DNA of 64,000 bases from Crocinitomicaceae bacterium (GTDB taxonomy: Bacteria; Bacteroidota; Bacteroidia; Flavobacteriales_D; Crocinitomicaceae), in NCBI GenBank assembly GCA_029252405.1, contig JAQXBM010000072.1:45091-109090 (forward strand), written 5' to 3'. Numbering within the stretch: position 1 is the stretch's first letter; the number at the start of each line of letters is the position of its first letter. Positions 35,770 through 43,547 of the stretch are shown here, piece by piece. Made by a program: the position numbers and the translations under genes. The notes beneath the pieces were generated by a model that was given only the letters and a program-made list of their open reading frames with translations, did no database searches and had not been told where the DNA came from.

Positions 35770-36388
35770 CTATTTATCCATTGTCTTTACCTGAAACTTA
35801 ACGGCTTCAAATTCATACCCCATTCCGAGTCGATTGATTTCCTTCATCACGATTCCTTTGTGCAATCAAAACTTCACTTGTGCCTCACCCTCGGCTGATG
35901 TCGTGTTGTTCGCTTGAACTTTACACATTTTCCTAAGAATCGCTTCGTCATCTTGTTGAGTGAAACCATTCGTTCCTCGCGGAGCAACCAACGTATTCAG
36001 TTCTACTTGACGCATGAACATTTTCGAGGGCTTTCTTCCTGAGAATTGCCTGACTCCCTTTTTCGTGTCTTCATTGTAGACATAGAAGGATGTTTCACCA
36101 TCTGCGGTCTCCTCAAGTTTCAGCAAATTACCGTAGTTCGCGAAGTATAATTTAAGCGATGCTTACACTTCGTCATTGAGGTTTCTACTTTCGTACTCAA
36201 TCACTCTTGATTTTATTTCAAAAGGACCCGTTTGCTACTTCATCTGAGTTGGAATCATTCGAATTATTTGTTACAACCTCCGCTTCCGAGGAATCATTGC
36301 TTTCTTGATGGTTTTCTCCATCTCCACAGGCTGTAACAGCAAAAAGAAGGACAGATAATACGCAGAGTATATTCAAAAAAAGTTTCAT
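35770..36388 (-). pseudogene. Decayed lipoprotein gene (one frameshift, two nonsense codons)
   Basis: The ATG at 36388 starts a lipoprotein: FAVTACGDGENHQES, with a Ser/Asn/Asp-rich linker ending DEVANG. The frame breaks at a GGG run (36227-36229 on the forward strand as CCC). Dropping one base continues PFEIKSRVIEYESRNLNDEV, then an in-frame TAA at 36163-36165, then ASLKLYFANYGNLLKLEETADGE... to QVKF, a TGA at 35866-35868, and LHKGIVMKEINRLGMGYEFEAVKFQVKTMDK before the TAG at 35770. Both stops could come from C-to-T changes of CAA and CGA. The span minus one base is exactly 206 codons. This seems a true pseudogene; its family was not recognised. Confidence 0.75.
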
Positions 36389-36464
36389 AGTATGTTTTAT
36401 TGGTTTAAGTACAATACTCAATATTATCCTTTCCCTGTCAACTATTTCGAATAGTAAACAATGA

Positions 36465-36496
36465 AAAAGCGGTGTTTCTTTCGAAACACCGCTTTT
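36465..36496. terminator. Strong hairpin terminator of the C1 peptidase gene
   Basis: AAAAGCGGTGTTTC and GAAACACCGCTTTT form a perfect 14-bp stem with a TTTC loop. On the reverse strand it follows the stop at 36548 and ends in a T-run. Confidence 0.88.
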
Positions 36497-36547
36497 CTGG
36501 TTTGTTTTATTTTCCTGGCAATAAATCGCTAAAACAGTCCGAGATAA

Positions 36548-37774
36548 CTATTTAGGTAATTCTAATTTCTTCTTCATTGATTTTGATAAACCATCTTTGT
36601 GTAGGTAGATGTTAATCGTTTTCCACTTGAAGTAGCTTTCTGATACGTACAAATATCCTTCAGGGTAGTTTCCTGTTCCCCATGAATTCTTTACGAGGAA
36701 GTAACGTGTTCCTTTTTGATCTTTGTACAAGCCAACGATGTGCATTCCATGATCATCCGTTGTTGTTTTGTTGTCGTATCCTTCTTGACGAATTTCAGCT
36801 GTAACGTCCACTTCCTTTACGGGTGTTTTGAACGCATTAGATTTCTTTTCGGCACCTCCATCAGAGAAATTTTTGTTGTCTTTACCTGAAACTTCAATCG
36901 TTCCTGCATCTTCTGGGTTAATTCCCAATCCGTTGCTGAAGCTGAATCCTTTTTCGGAAACATCTGCCCCCCAAGCCAAACTGTATCCATTTTCCAATGC
37001 GTATTCTGCTGCATCCATTAAATCTTCAAGGTCTACGTTGTAGCTTGTTCCCCATGCCCAGTTGTCTGGAATCTGCAACAAACACTCTTCGTTCATTGGG
37101 TGGTTTGTGAATGACGTCAATGAAACGTAATCATCCATATCCAATCCGATCGCTTTTGCGTAAGATTTTGGCGTGTATGTTTTTCCTTCCAATTCGAATT
37201 CTTTCACGTCATCACCTAAGTATGCATCCAAAATTCCATTCAATGCAGGCTTCCATGCCGTTGTCAATGATTTCGTTCTACGGTTTTTTGAGTGCTCCAA
37301 CAATCCTTGAACCGCTCCGTCCAAAACAGAGAATAACTCACTGTGATTGTGTCTTTCAGAACCGTAATTCAATCCTTCGTATGCTTCCAATGGAACAATT
37401 CCGTAGTTGCGGATTACGTAGGGAATATCATGAAATGCTCCTCCTTCAGAAAAGTTGATTTTTCCATCCATTCGGATGTATTTCTCCGCTTTACTTTCGT
37501 ATGCTTTGCGCACGATGAACATTTCTGATAACAAATCCGGATTATCATTTCCTTGTCTCATCAATTCAGACTCAAAGAAAGACAATGCTGAAAAGCTCCA
37601 ACATGTTCCTGTGTAGCCTTGGCTTTGCACCGGTGTCGCATCCAAATGTGCGATTTTCGAGAATTTGTACTCACTTCCTTTGCTGTTTGTCGCTGGTTCA
37701 GAGAAACCAAATTGCGCAAAGCTAATTGAAGAGGAAAGCCCTAAAAATGATAAGGCAATGATTATTTTTTTCAT
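36548..37774 (-). CDS. Exported C1-family cysteine peptidase, bleomycin-hydrolase-like (408 aa)
   Basis: The ATG at 37774 gives a signal peptide (MKKIIIALSFLGLSSSISFAQ). The papain-like fold has QSQGYTGTCWSFSALSFFESELMR with Cys58, DDHGMHIVGLYKD with His342 and FLVKNSWGTGNYPEGYLYVSESYF with Asn363. Gln52 can form the oxyanion hole. The long insert and the overall spacing match C1B aminopeptidase C/bleomycin hydrolase, here exported instead of cytoplasmic. An upstream extension of 59 codons exists but crosses the promoter box (37795-37802) and a REP-like repeat, so it was rejected. Confidence 0.88.
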   Translation of the reverse strand: MKKIIIALSFLGLSSSISFAQFGFSEPATNSKGSEYKFSKIAHLDATPVQSQGYTGTCWSFSALSFFESELMRQGNDNPDLLSEMFIVRKAYESKAEKYIRMDGKINFSEGGAFHDIPYVIRNYGIVPLEAYEGLNYGSERHNHSELFSVLDGAVQGLLEHSKNRRTKSLTTAWKPALNGILDAYLGDDVKEFELEGKTYTPKSYAKAIGLDMDDYVSLTSFTNHPMNEECLLQIPDNWAWGTSYNVDLEDLMDAAEYALENGYSLAWGADVSEKGFSFSNGLGINPEDAGTIEVSGKDNKNFSDGGAEKKSNAFKTPVKEVDVTAEIRQEGYDNKTTTDDHGMHIVGLYKDQKGTRYFLVKNSWGTGNYPEGYLYVSESYFKWKTINIYLHKDGLSKSMKKKLELPK

Positions 37775-37794
37775 TTCTAACGATTTAGTGGTTC

Positions 37795-37802
37795 CAAATA
37801 TA
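37795..37802 (-). promoter_or_regulatory. -7 box of the C1 peptidase gene
   Basis: TATATTTG on the reverse strand, a perfect match, 20 bases before the ATG at 37774. Confidence 0.5.
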
Positions 37803-37850
37803 CGGAACACTGAGTTGCTACAAGAATAATTCCAAAAATTTGATTTCAGA

Positions 37851-37920
37851 CTTCGGGCTTCGAGAGCCTCAGACCTCGGCTTTCTCCGTAAAGATGGCGT
37901 GGAGGGGTGAGCGGAGCCGA
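37851..37920. repeat. REP-like intergenic palindrome
   Basis: CTTCGGGCTTCGAGAGCCTCAG at 37851-37872 faces GTGAGCGGAGCCGA at 37907-37920. The 18 bases at 37855-37872 are identical to 62138-62155, and the flanks resemble the element at 14705-14763. Confidence 0.6.
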
Positions 37921-37955
37921 ACTCCGTCCTAATCAACACCAACATGTTCAAGGTA

Positions 37956-39179
37956 CTATTTCAAAATCCACCCAGAAAAACCGAGTTCCTGTGATTTTGA
38001 TTTGATCTCGCTCATCGATTCATTAGAAATGGCAGCTCCTGCTGAAACACGGTGAAGTCCACCTTGTAAATCAACGATGAAAGCATTCAATCCTTCAGAT
38101 TTCAATTTGTCTACGAGATTATCCGCATTGGCTTTGTTTCCGAAACAACCCACAATATAATTCATCGAGTTTGGCTGCACTAAGGGAGTTGAAGTAGGGA
38201 TTTCCTCTGGAACAACTTCATCAGGAGAACTTGTCTCTTGTGTTTTTATTTGAGAGGTGTTTTGATCTCCAATATTTACGAATACATACGTGTCTTCTGT
38301 GAAATGGTATGGGATTACGTTACTTGGAATCTCGTCAAGACCATCGATTTGTTCTTGGAGTGTTGGCTCCGTGCTTTTCTCAAATGTGATGTCTTCAGGA
38401 TAAGCAGATTTCGCGTAATTTCCTTCGGCAGTTGTATAGAATGGATTGAAATCTTTAATCGAAATCACTCCAGATTGTAAAACGTCTGTTCGAGCGGGAA
38501 TCCAAACGGAATAGAACGCAATTGGCAAGAAACAAGCTGCCGCGACGTATCTCCATACGCGTGACTTCTTCTTCTGTGGAACCATTTCCACCACTTTCGC
38601 CGATCCGACCGCTATCGGATCTTCCTTTTGAAGTTTCTCTACAACGACCGCTTTCGGTATGTGCTTGATTGGCGTTGCATCTTCTTCGGCTTCAACTAAA
38701 ACTGGCTCGATAATCGTTCTTTCGATCGTGATTGGTTCGGCCTGTGCCTCCTCTACTTCGTTTTGAGCGATAAAGTGCACTTGATCCAATCCAAAAGACG
38801 CCAACAATAAGTTGAAGAATCGATCTTGTTCGAACTGCAAATTGTTATTCGCATCGTTGAACAAAATTCCAACTCGATCCAATTCGATGCGCTCTCCTTT
38901 TTCCAAACGATGATTCCATTCAGAAACAATTGAGGACACTTCGCTTGAAGCTTCATCAAATGAAACAGCGTTGCGCGACGCCAGTTCATTAATCAACAAA
39001 CCGTCATTACTGACTAGTTGTTTATTGAACAAAAGCGCTTTGCGCGGAGGAACCATCACACCTTTATCGTAATCAATTTTCGCGGAAAGTTGCTCAGCAA
39101 CAAATCCACCAAAAGCTGGCACGATCACACAATTGTGACGTAATAATAAATCTCCTATGGCTTGTTCAATGTGTTTCAT
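37956..39179 (-). CDS. HU-CCDC81 and SPOR domain membrane protein (407 aa)
   Basis: Residues 1-130 match the HU-CCDC81 type fold (IGDLLLRHNCVIVPAFGGFVAEQLSAKID, PPRKALLFNKQLVSNDGLLINELA, RIELDRVGILFNDANNNLQFEQD). A membrane helix lies near residue 212 (WRYVAAACFLPIAFYSVWIP), followed by a low-complexity periplasmic stretch and a C-terminal SPOR domain (NYIVGCFGNKANADNLVDKLKSEGLNAFIV, HRVSAGAAI). SPOR domains bind denuded septal peptidoglycan, so it should act at the division site. The -7 box TATCTTTG at 39187-39194 lies seven bases before the ATG. Confidence 0.88.
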   Translation of the reverse strand: MKHIEQAIGDLLLRHNCVIVPAFGGFVAEQLSAKIDYDKGVMVPPRKALLFNKQLVSNDGLLINELASRNAVSFDEASSEVSSIVSEWNHRLEKGERIELDRVGILFNDANNNLQFEQDRFFNLLLASFGLDQVHFIAQNEVEEAQAEPITIERTIIEPVLVEAEEDATPIKHIPKAVVVEKLQKEDPIAVGSAKVVEMVPQKKKSRVWRYVAAACFLPIAFYSVWIPARTDVLQSGVISIKDFNPFYTTAEGNYAKSAYPEDITFEKSTEPTLQEQIDGLDEIPSNVIPYHFTEDTYVFVNIGDQNTSQIKTQETSSPDEVVPEEIPTSTPLVQPNSMNYIVGCFGNKANADNLVDKLKSEGLNAFIVDLQGGLHRVSAGAAISNESMSEIKSKSQELGFSGWILK

Positions 39180-39186
39180 TGTCTTA

Positions 39187-39194
39187 CAAAGATA
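39187..39194 (-). promoter_or_regulatory. -7 box of the HU-CCDC81 gene
   Basis: TATCTTTG on the reverse strand, seven bases before the ATG at 39179. Confidence 0.55.
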
Positions 39195-39275
39195 CGAAAA
39201 TGATAATTTTAGGCTGTAAAGCCCATATTCTTTACGGCTGATAAACGAAGATGTTACGCCGAATGTGCACTTTTT

Positions 39276-40004
39276 TCAAAGAAACGCACGTACTTTCTCA
39301 ACATCCTCAGGTACATCGATGTTTGGTGTTTCAATATCCGTTTCTACCACGCGAATTGAATATCCGTAGTACATCCAACGAAGCTGCTCCAGCGATTCGA
39401 TTTTCTCTAGATCTGTTGGCTCCAAATTGACAAGTTCCAGTAGGGCCTTCTTTCGGTAGGCGTACACTCCAATGTGACGGAAAAAGGGAAAGTTTTCCCG
39501 GTCTTCCTGCTTTGCATGATGTTCGTTTGGAACACTGCTTCTTGAAAAATACAAGGCATCATTTTGATGATTGAGTACCAATTTGATCCTGTTTGGATTC
39601 TGCTTGTCCTCTTCAGAAACATCAGCAATTCCCAGTGTAGCGATTTGAACGCTCTCATCTTGGAAAGCCTCGAGTAATTGATCCAATTGTCGAAAATCGA
39701 TCAAAGGTTCATCTCCCTGAATATTGATGACTACGTCAGCTTCCATTTGCTTGGCGACTTCACCACAACGATCGGTTCCAGTTCGATGATCTGCTGAAGT
39801 CATCATCACCTTTCCACCGAAGCGTTCAACTTCATCAAATATTCTTTGGTCGTCTGTTGCAACAATCACTTCAGAAAGAATGCTTGATTTCGCGGCGCCT
39901 TCATAGACGCGCTGAATCATTGTCTTTCCGCTTAAATCAATCAGTGGCTTTCCTGGAAATCGCGACGAAGCGTATCGTGCAGGAATAATCCCAATACACT
40001 TCAT
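39276..40004 (-). CDS. kdsB: 3-deoxy-manno-octulosonate cytidylyltransferase
   Basis: This 242-residue enzyme activates Kdo as CMP-Kdo for lipid A inner-core assembly. Diagnostic motifs are GIIPARYASSRFPGKPL (nucleotide loop), EVIVATDDQRI, MTSADHRTGTDRCGEVA, VVINIQGDEPLI, YFSRSSVPNEH and HIGVYAYRKKALLELVNLEPTDLEKIESLEQLRWMYYGY. The ATG at 40004 follows the stop of the TonB-receptor gene (ending 40006) with one base between, so the two are likely co-translated. Confidence 0.97.
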   Translation of the reverse strand: MKCIGIIPARYASSRFPGKPLIDLSGKTMIQRVYEGAAKSSILSEVIVATDDQRIFDEVERFGGKVMMTSADHRTGTDRCGEVAKQMEADVVINIQGDEPLIDFRQLDQLLEAFQDESVQIATLGIADVSEEDKQNPNRIKLVLNHQNDALYFSRSSVPNEHHAKQEDRENFPFFRHIGVYAYRKKALLELVNLEPTDLEKIESLEQLRWMYYGYSIRVVETDIETPNIDVPEDVEKVRAFL

Positions 40005-40005
40005 G

Positions 40006-42342
40006 TTAGAATTTCATTTGGAGCTGCACAATGAATGAACGTGGTGCCTGAATGTCACCAGGACGCGTTACGTACTCGGCATTGAGCAAGTTGTTGATGA
40101 TGAAACCAACTCGGTAATGCTCAGCAAAGCTGTATCCTGTTCTGAAATCAACCACAAATGATCCTCTGTTGTTTTCCTCTCGGTATTCTTTCAATCCGGG
40201 AAGAATTGACAAACCATCAACAATTTCACCTTCGAAAATCGCATCAATGTTGTTCATGTAGCTGTTGTAGCGAGCACTCACTCCTATACTAATTCCTTTC
40301 CACGTTGCTTCAACATCAGCTTTCGCTAAATGATTGAATCTGTATTTAAGGATGTTTGTCGTTGTATCTGAGAATGTTGATAGGTAAGCTGAATCTTGAT
40401 TCAAGCTGATTGGATTCATGTATGTGTATCCGATGAGTGATGTCAATTCAACATCTCCAATTTTTCCTTGACTGTTGAACGACAACTCTATTCCTGTAAT
40501 TCTCGCTTTCTCCGCATTCTGTGCTTGGAAACCAAACCATTTGTTGATGTATCCAGGATCTTCTGGGTTCAAGCTCCATGCAATTGTATCCGGTTTGAAT
40601 GAACCAAAGGTGAACTCCATCATGTTATCGTATTGATTCATGAATGCTGAGATATCTACCAATCCTTTCCAGTTTTTACCAATTTTCACTCCTTGTTTGA
40701 AACCGATTTCTGCAGCCCAACCCACTTCAGGACGAAGGTTTGGATTTGGGAATACATTCAATGCTCCAACGGAAGTTTGTGTGTAACGCTCTGCAACTGA
40801 TGGGTAGCGAATCCCTTGACCAAATGACGCTCTCAAATGTGTGAACTCTGCCAATTGATAGTGCGCTCCCAAACGAATAATTGGATAAACTGGAAGTACT
40901 AATGAAGAATCTTTTCCGATATAGAAATCAGAATCTCCCGCTCTTCCATCTTGCTCGAAATACTCAACGCGGATTCCTCCTGTTAAGTCCCATCGTGCCA
41001 TGTGGTGCTCGTACTGTCCGTATGCTGCGAGATTCGTAGAGTTATGATCTCCGAATAACGCAGAGAACACGTCCGAGCGCAAGTAAGTTGCTCCCGATGT
41101 TACAGCAGAACCATTTTTCCATTTTTTCTGGAAATTGTAATCCCCGTAAAGCGTGTGTGCCGTTGAGCTTTGCGAAGGGTTCGAAATATTGTCATTCGCA
41201 ATTCGGTAGAAGCGTGTTTTCACCGTGTGCAAATTCTTGTTTTTATCGTAAATCTTAATGTAAGGGTCAATGCTCATGCGCGTTCCTCCATTATAGGTTA
41301 AGGTTGACGCAATATTGCTCGTATCTGCAGTTCCATTAGGCGTGTATCCCAAAGAATCGCTTTCCCAAATGATAAAATTTCCTGTTTTCTGACGTTGAAC
41401 GTTGAAACCAATACCCGCTTTAAGGTTTTTGTATTTCTCCGGTCGAATGTAGAATGTTCCACTAACTCTTCCTCTTATTTCTGTTTCACCCTCGCGGTAA
41501 CCATCCGAAAGAAATCCGTTTCCAGAGATCGTGTATCCTACGTTCTTATACATTTTAGAGTTGAAGGCTTCAACTTGATAGAACATTGGGCTCTGCGACC
41601 ACCATTTCAGTGATTCTCTTCGTGGATTACCATAAATCCCTGATTGAACTTTAAAGCGTGTTTCTCCTTTGAGGGTTGGCTCTCTTTCCGAGATTGAGAT
41701 CAATCCATTTAAGGCTCCTGATCCATATAAAACAGACGAGGCACCTTTCATAATTTCTATTTGTGAAGCTGATTCTAAAGGAACCGCGTTCCACTTTGTG
41801 TCTCCTGCATCACCAGAAAGTAAAGGCATTCCATTCCAAAGCAGCAATACGCGGCTTCCAGCCCCGTAGGCAAATCCACTACCTCCACGAATACTTACTT
41901 GTCCATCCATAGCATAAACACCAGGGCTTTGATCAATTGCTTCTTCCAAGTTCGCCAGTCCCTTATTATCAAATAGTTCAGGGCGAATAATCTCCATTGA
42001 TATGGAAATATCTTCGATATCTTGATCTCTTCTTCCGGCAGAAACAACTACCGTTTTTAAATCGATAAGTGGGGGATTCATTTTGATGTTCAATTCACCT
42101 GGTCCTTCTACAACGATCGTATCGTTTACAAACGTTTGTGCAACAATTACGAGGGTTGCGGGATAACTTGCGGGTGATATTGTGTACGAACCATCAATGT
42201 CAGAAAGTACTTTTTCTCCTGTTGAAGCCATAATCTTCGCTCCGAATACTGGTTCTTTGGTTTGACCGTCTTCTACGACTCCCGTAACTTGAGATATACA
42301 GGCAAGCGGAAGCCCTAAAAATAGCAATAGCATGTGTTTCAT
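40006..42342 (-). CDS. TonB-dependent outer-membrane receptor (778 aa)
   Basis: A signal peptide (MLLLFLGLPLACISQ) is followed by a carboxypeptidase-D regulatory-like domain (VTGVVEDGQTKEPVFGAKIMASTGEKVLSDIDGSYTISP), a plug domain (LANLEEAIDQSPGVYAMDGQVSIRGGSGFAYGAGSRVLLLWNGMPL, EIMKGASSVLYGSGALNGLISI) and a 22-strand barrel ending VDFRTGYSFAEHYRVGFIINNLLNAEYVTRPGDIQAPRSFIVQLQMKF. The substrate cannot be told: no SusD partner is next to it, which makes a glycan role less likely than a siderophore, vitamin or metal. It precedes kdsB by one base and is divergent from dprA. Confidence 0.92.
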   Translation of the reverse strand: MKHMLLLFLGLPLACISQVTGVVEDGQTKEPVFGAKIMASTGEKVLSDIDGSYTISPASYPATLVIVAQTFVNDTIVVEGPGELNIKMNPPLIDLKTVVVSAGRRDQDIEDISISMEIIRPELFDNKGLANLEEAIDQSPGVYAMDGQVSIRGGSGFAYGAGSRVLLLWNGMPLLSGDAGDTKWNAVPLESASQIEIMKGASSVLYGSGALNGLISISEREPTLKGETRFKVQSGIYGNPRRESLKWWSQSPMFYQVEAFNSKMYKNVGYTISGNGFLSDGYREGETEIRGRVSGTFYIRPEKYKNLKAGIGFNVQRQKTGNFIIWESDSLGYTPNGTADTSNIASTLTYNGGTRMSIDPYIKIYDKNKNLHTVKTRFYRIANDNISNPSQSSTAHTLYGDYNFQKKWKNGSAVTSGATYLRSDVFSALFGDHNSTNLAAYGQYEHHMARWDLTGGIRVEYFEQDGRAGDSDFYIGKDSSLVLPVYPIIRLGAHYQLAEFTHLRASFGQGIRYPSVAERYTQTSVGALNVFPNPNLRPEVGWAAEIGFKQGVKIGKNWKGLVDISAFMNQYDNMMEFTFGSFKPDTIAWSLNPEDPGYINKWFGFQAQNAEKARITGIELSFNSQGKIGDVELTSLIGYTYMNPISLNQDSAYLSTFSDTTTNILKYRFNHLAKADVEATWKGISIGVSARYNSYMNNIDAIFEGEIVDGLSILPGLKEYREENNRGSFVVDFRTGYSFAEHYRVGFIINNLLNAEYVTRPGDIQAPRSFIVQLQMKF

Positions 42343-42387
42343 AGACGAATTTTTCGTAAATTCAAGAAGCCTAAAATACCATTTTTT

Positions 42388-43482
42388 GTGGATTATACCT
42401 ACCTACACTATCGAATTGCGTTAACGCTATTGAATCGCGTTGGACCAAAAAAAGCAAGACAGCTCCTTACTTCCCTTCATAATTGGGAAGAATTGTTCAC
42501 GCTGAAGCCGCAAGAATTGAGCCGAAAAGTCGGTTTTTCGCGGTCATTTATTAATAACATGGCTCGTAAAGAGGCGCTTAAGACCTCTGAAGGGATCGTT
42601 TCGTTCATTGAAAAACATGAAATTAAGACTGTTTTTTACACGGATGAAAATTACCCGAAACGCCTCTCTGAGTGCGCTGATGCTCCTTTGCTGCTCTATC
42701 AAAAAGGAAAAGATGAGCTCCAGTTTGAGCGATGGGTGGCTGTTGTCGGAACACGAAACGCAACACCTTACGGAAAAGCCATTTGTCGAGAATTAATTCA
42801 ATCATTTCAGGGTAAAAATATCGTTGTTGTAAGCGGATTAGCACTCGGAATCGACTCATATGTGCACCAATATTGCTTAGAATTTGACGTTCCAACCATC
42901 GCTGTTTTGGGGCATGGTTTGGACAGAATTTATCCACACAAAAATCGAGAATTGGCTAAATCCATCCTTCAAAAGGGGTCACTTTTAACCGAATTTCCGC
43001 CCAATACACTTCCGGATCGGGAAAATTTCCCAAAGCGAAATAGGATTGTAGCTGGACTGTGCGATGCAACGGTCGTTATTGAGAGCAATTCGAAGGGAGG
43101 TTCACTTATTACCGCCGATTTAGCGAATGGATACAGTCGTGACGTGTTCGCTTATCCTGGAAGTGTCTTTCATGCAAGTTCGCAAGGCTGCAATGATTTA
43201 ATTCGATCCGACAAGGCCCATTTAATTGGCTCAGGAAGGGATTTTTTGGAGCTGATGGAGTGGAACGAAGTTCCCGTTAAGAAGAAAGCGTTAATCATCC
43301 CTCCGAACTTAAGTCCTCTGCAAAAAGAAATAACAAGTGCGATTGGGTCTTCGACCATACACATCGATGAACTTGCTGAAAAAACACGGTTGAGTTTATC
43401 CACTCTCAACATTGAATTGTTTGATCTGCTGATGGGAGGATCTCTGAATGAATTACCTGGAAAACGCTATTCTTTGGCATGA
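42388..43482 (+). CDS. dprA: DNA-processing protein A
   Basis: This 364-residue protein loads RecA on incoming single-stranded DNA during transformation. An N-terminal helix-hairpin-helix part (YRIALTLLNRVGPKKARQLL) is followed by the Rossmann-like domain: VAVVGTRNATPYGKAICRELI, VVSGLALGIDSYVHQYCLE, VPTIAVLGHGLDRIYPHKNRELA, TEFPPNTLPDRENFPKRNRIVAGLCDATVVIES, GSLITADLANGYSRDVFAYPG and QGCNDLIRSDKAHLI, then a winged-helix end. The GTG at 42388 is preferred to the GTG at 42334, which would overlap the divergent TonB-receptor start. Confidence 0.93.
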   Translation: MDYTYLHYRIALTLLNRVGPKKARQLLTSLHNWEELFTLKPQELSRKVGFSRSFINNMARKEALKTSEGIVSFIEKHEIKTVFYTDENYPKRLSECADAPLLLYQKGKDELQFERWVAVVGTRNATPYGKAICRELIQSFQGKNIVVVSGLALGIDSYVHQYCLEFDVPTIAVLGHGLDRIYPHKNRELAKSILQKGSLLTEFPPNTLPDRENFPKRNRIVAGLCDATVVIESNSKGGSLITADLANGYSRDVFAYPGSVFHASSQGCNDLIRSDKAHLIGSGRDFLELMEWNEVPVKKKALIIPPNLSPLQKEITSAIGSSTIHIDELAEKTRLSLSTLNIELFDLLMGGSLNELPGKRYSLA

Positions 43483-43485
43483 AAA

Positions 43486-43525
43486 AAGGCGCTTGATCCA
43501 GATAATTATCGGGACTAAGCGCCTT
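43486..43525. terminator. Hairpin terminator of the PpiD-like gene
   Basis: AAGGCGCTT (43486-43494) pairs with AAGCGCCTT (43517-43525). On the reverse strand the hairpin is followed by T6. It starts immediately after the dprA stop. Confidence 0.8.
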
Positions 43526-43547
43526 GTAAACTTATCGTTTGGTGGTT

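Noticed and set aside
36548..37951. Longer version of the C1 peptidase with 59 extra residues
   Set aside because: The extension crosses the promoter box and a REP-like repeat and precedes a clear signal peptide.
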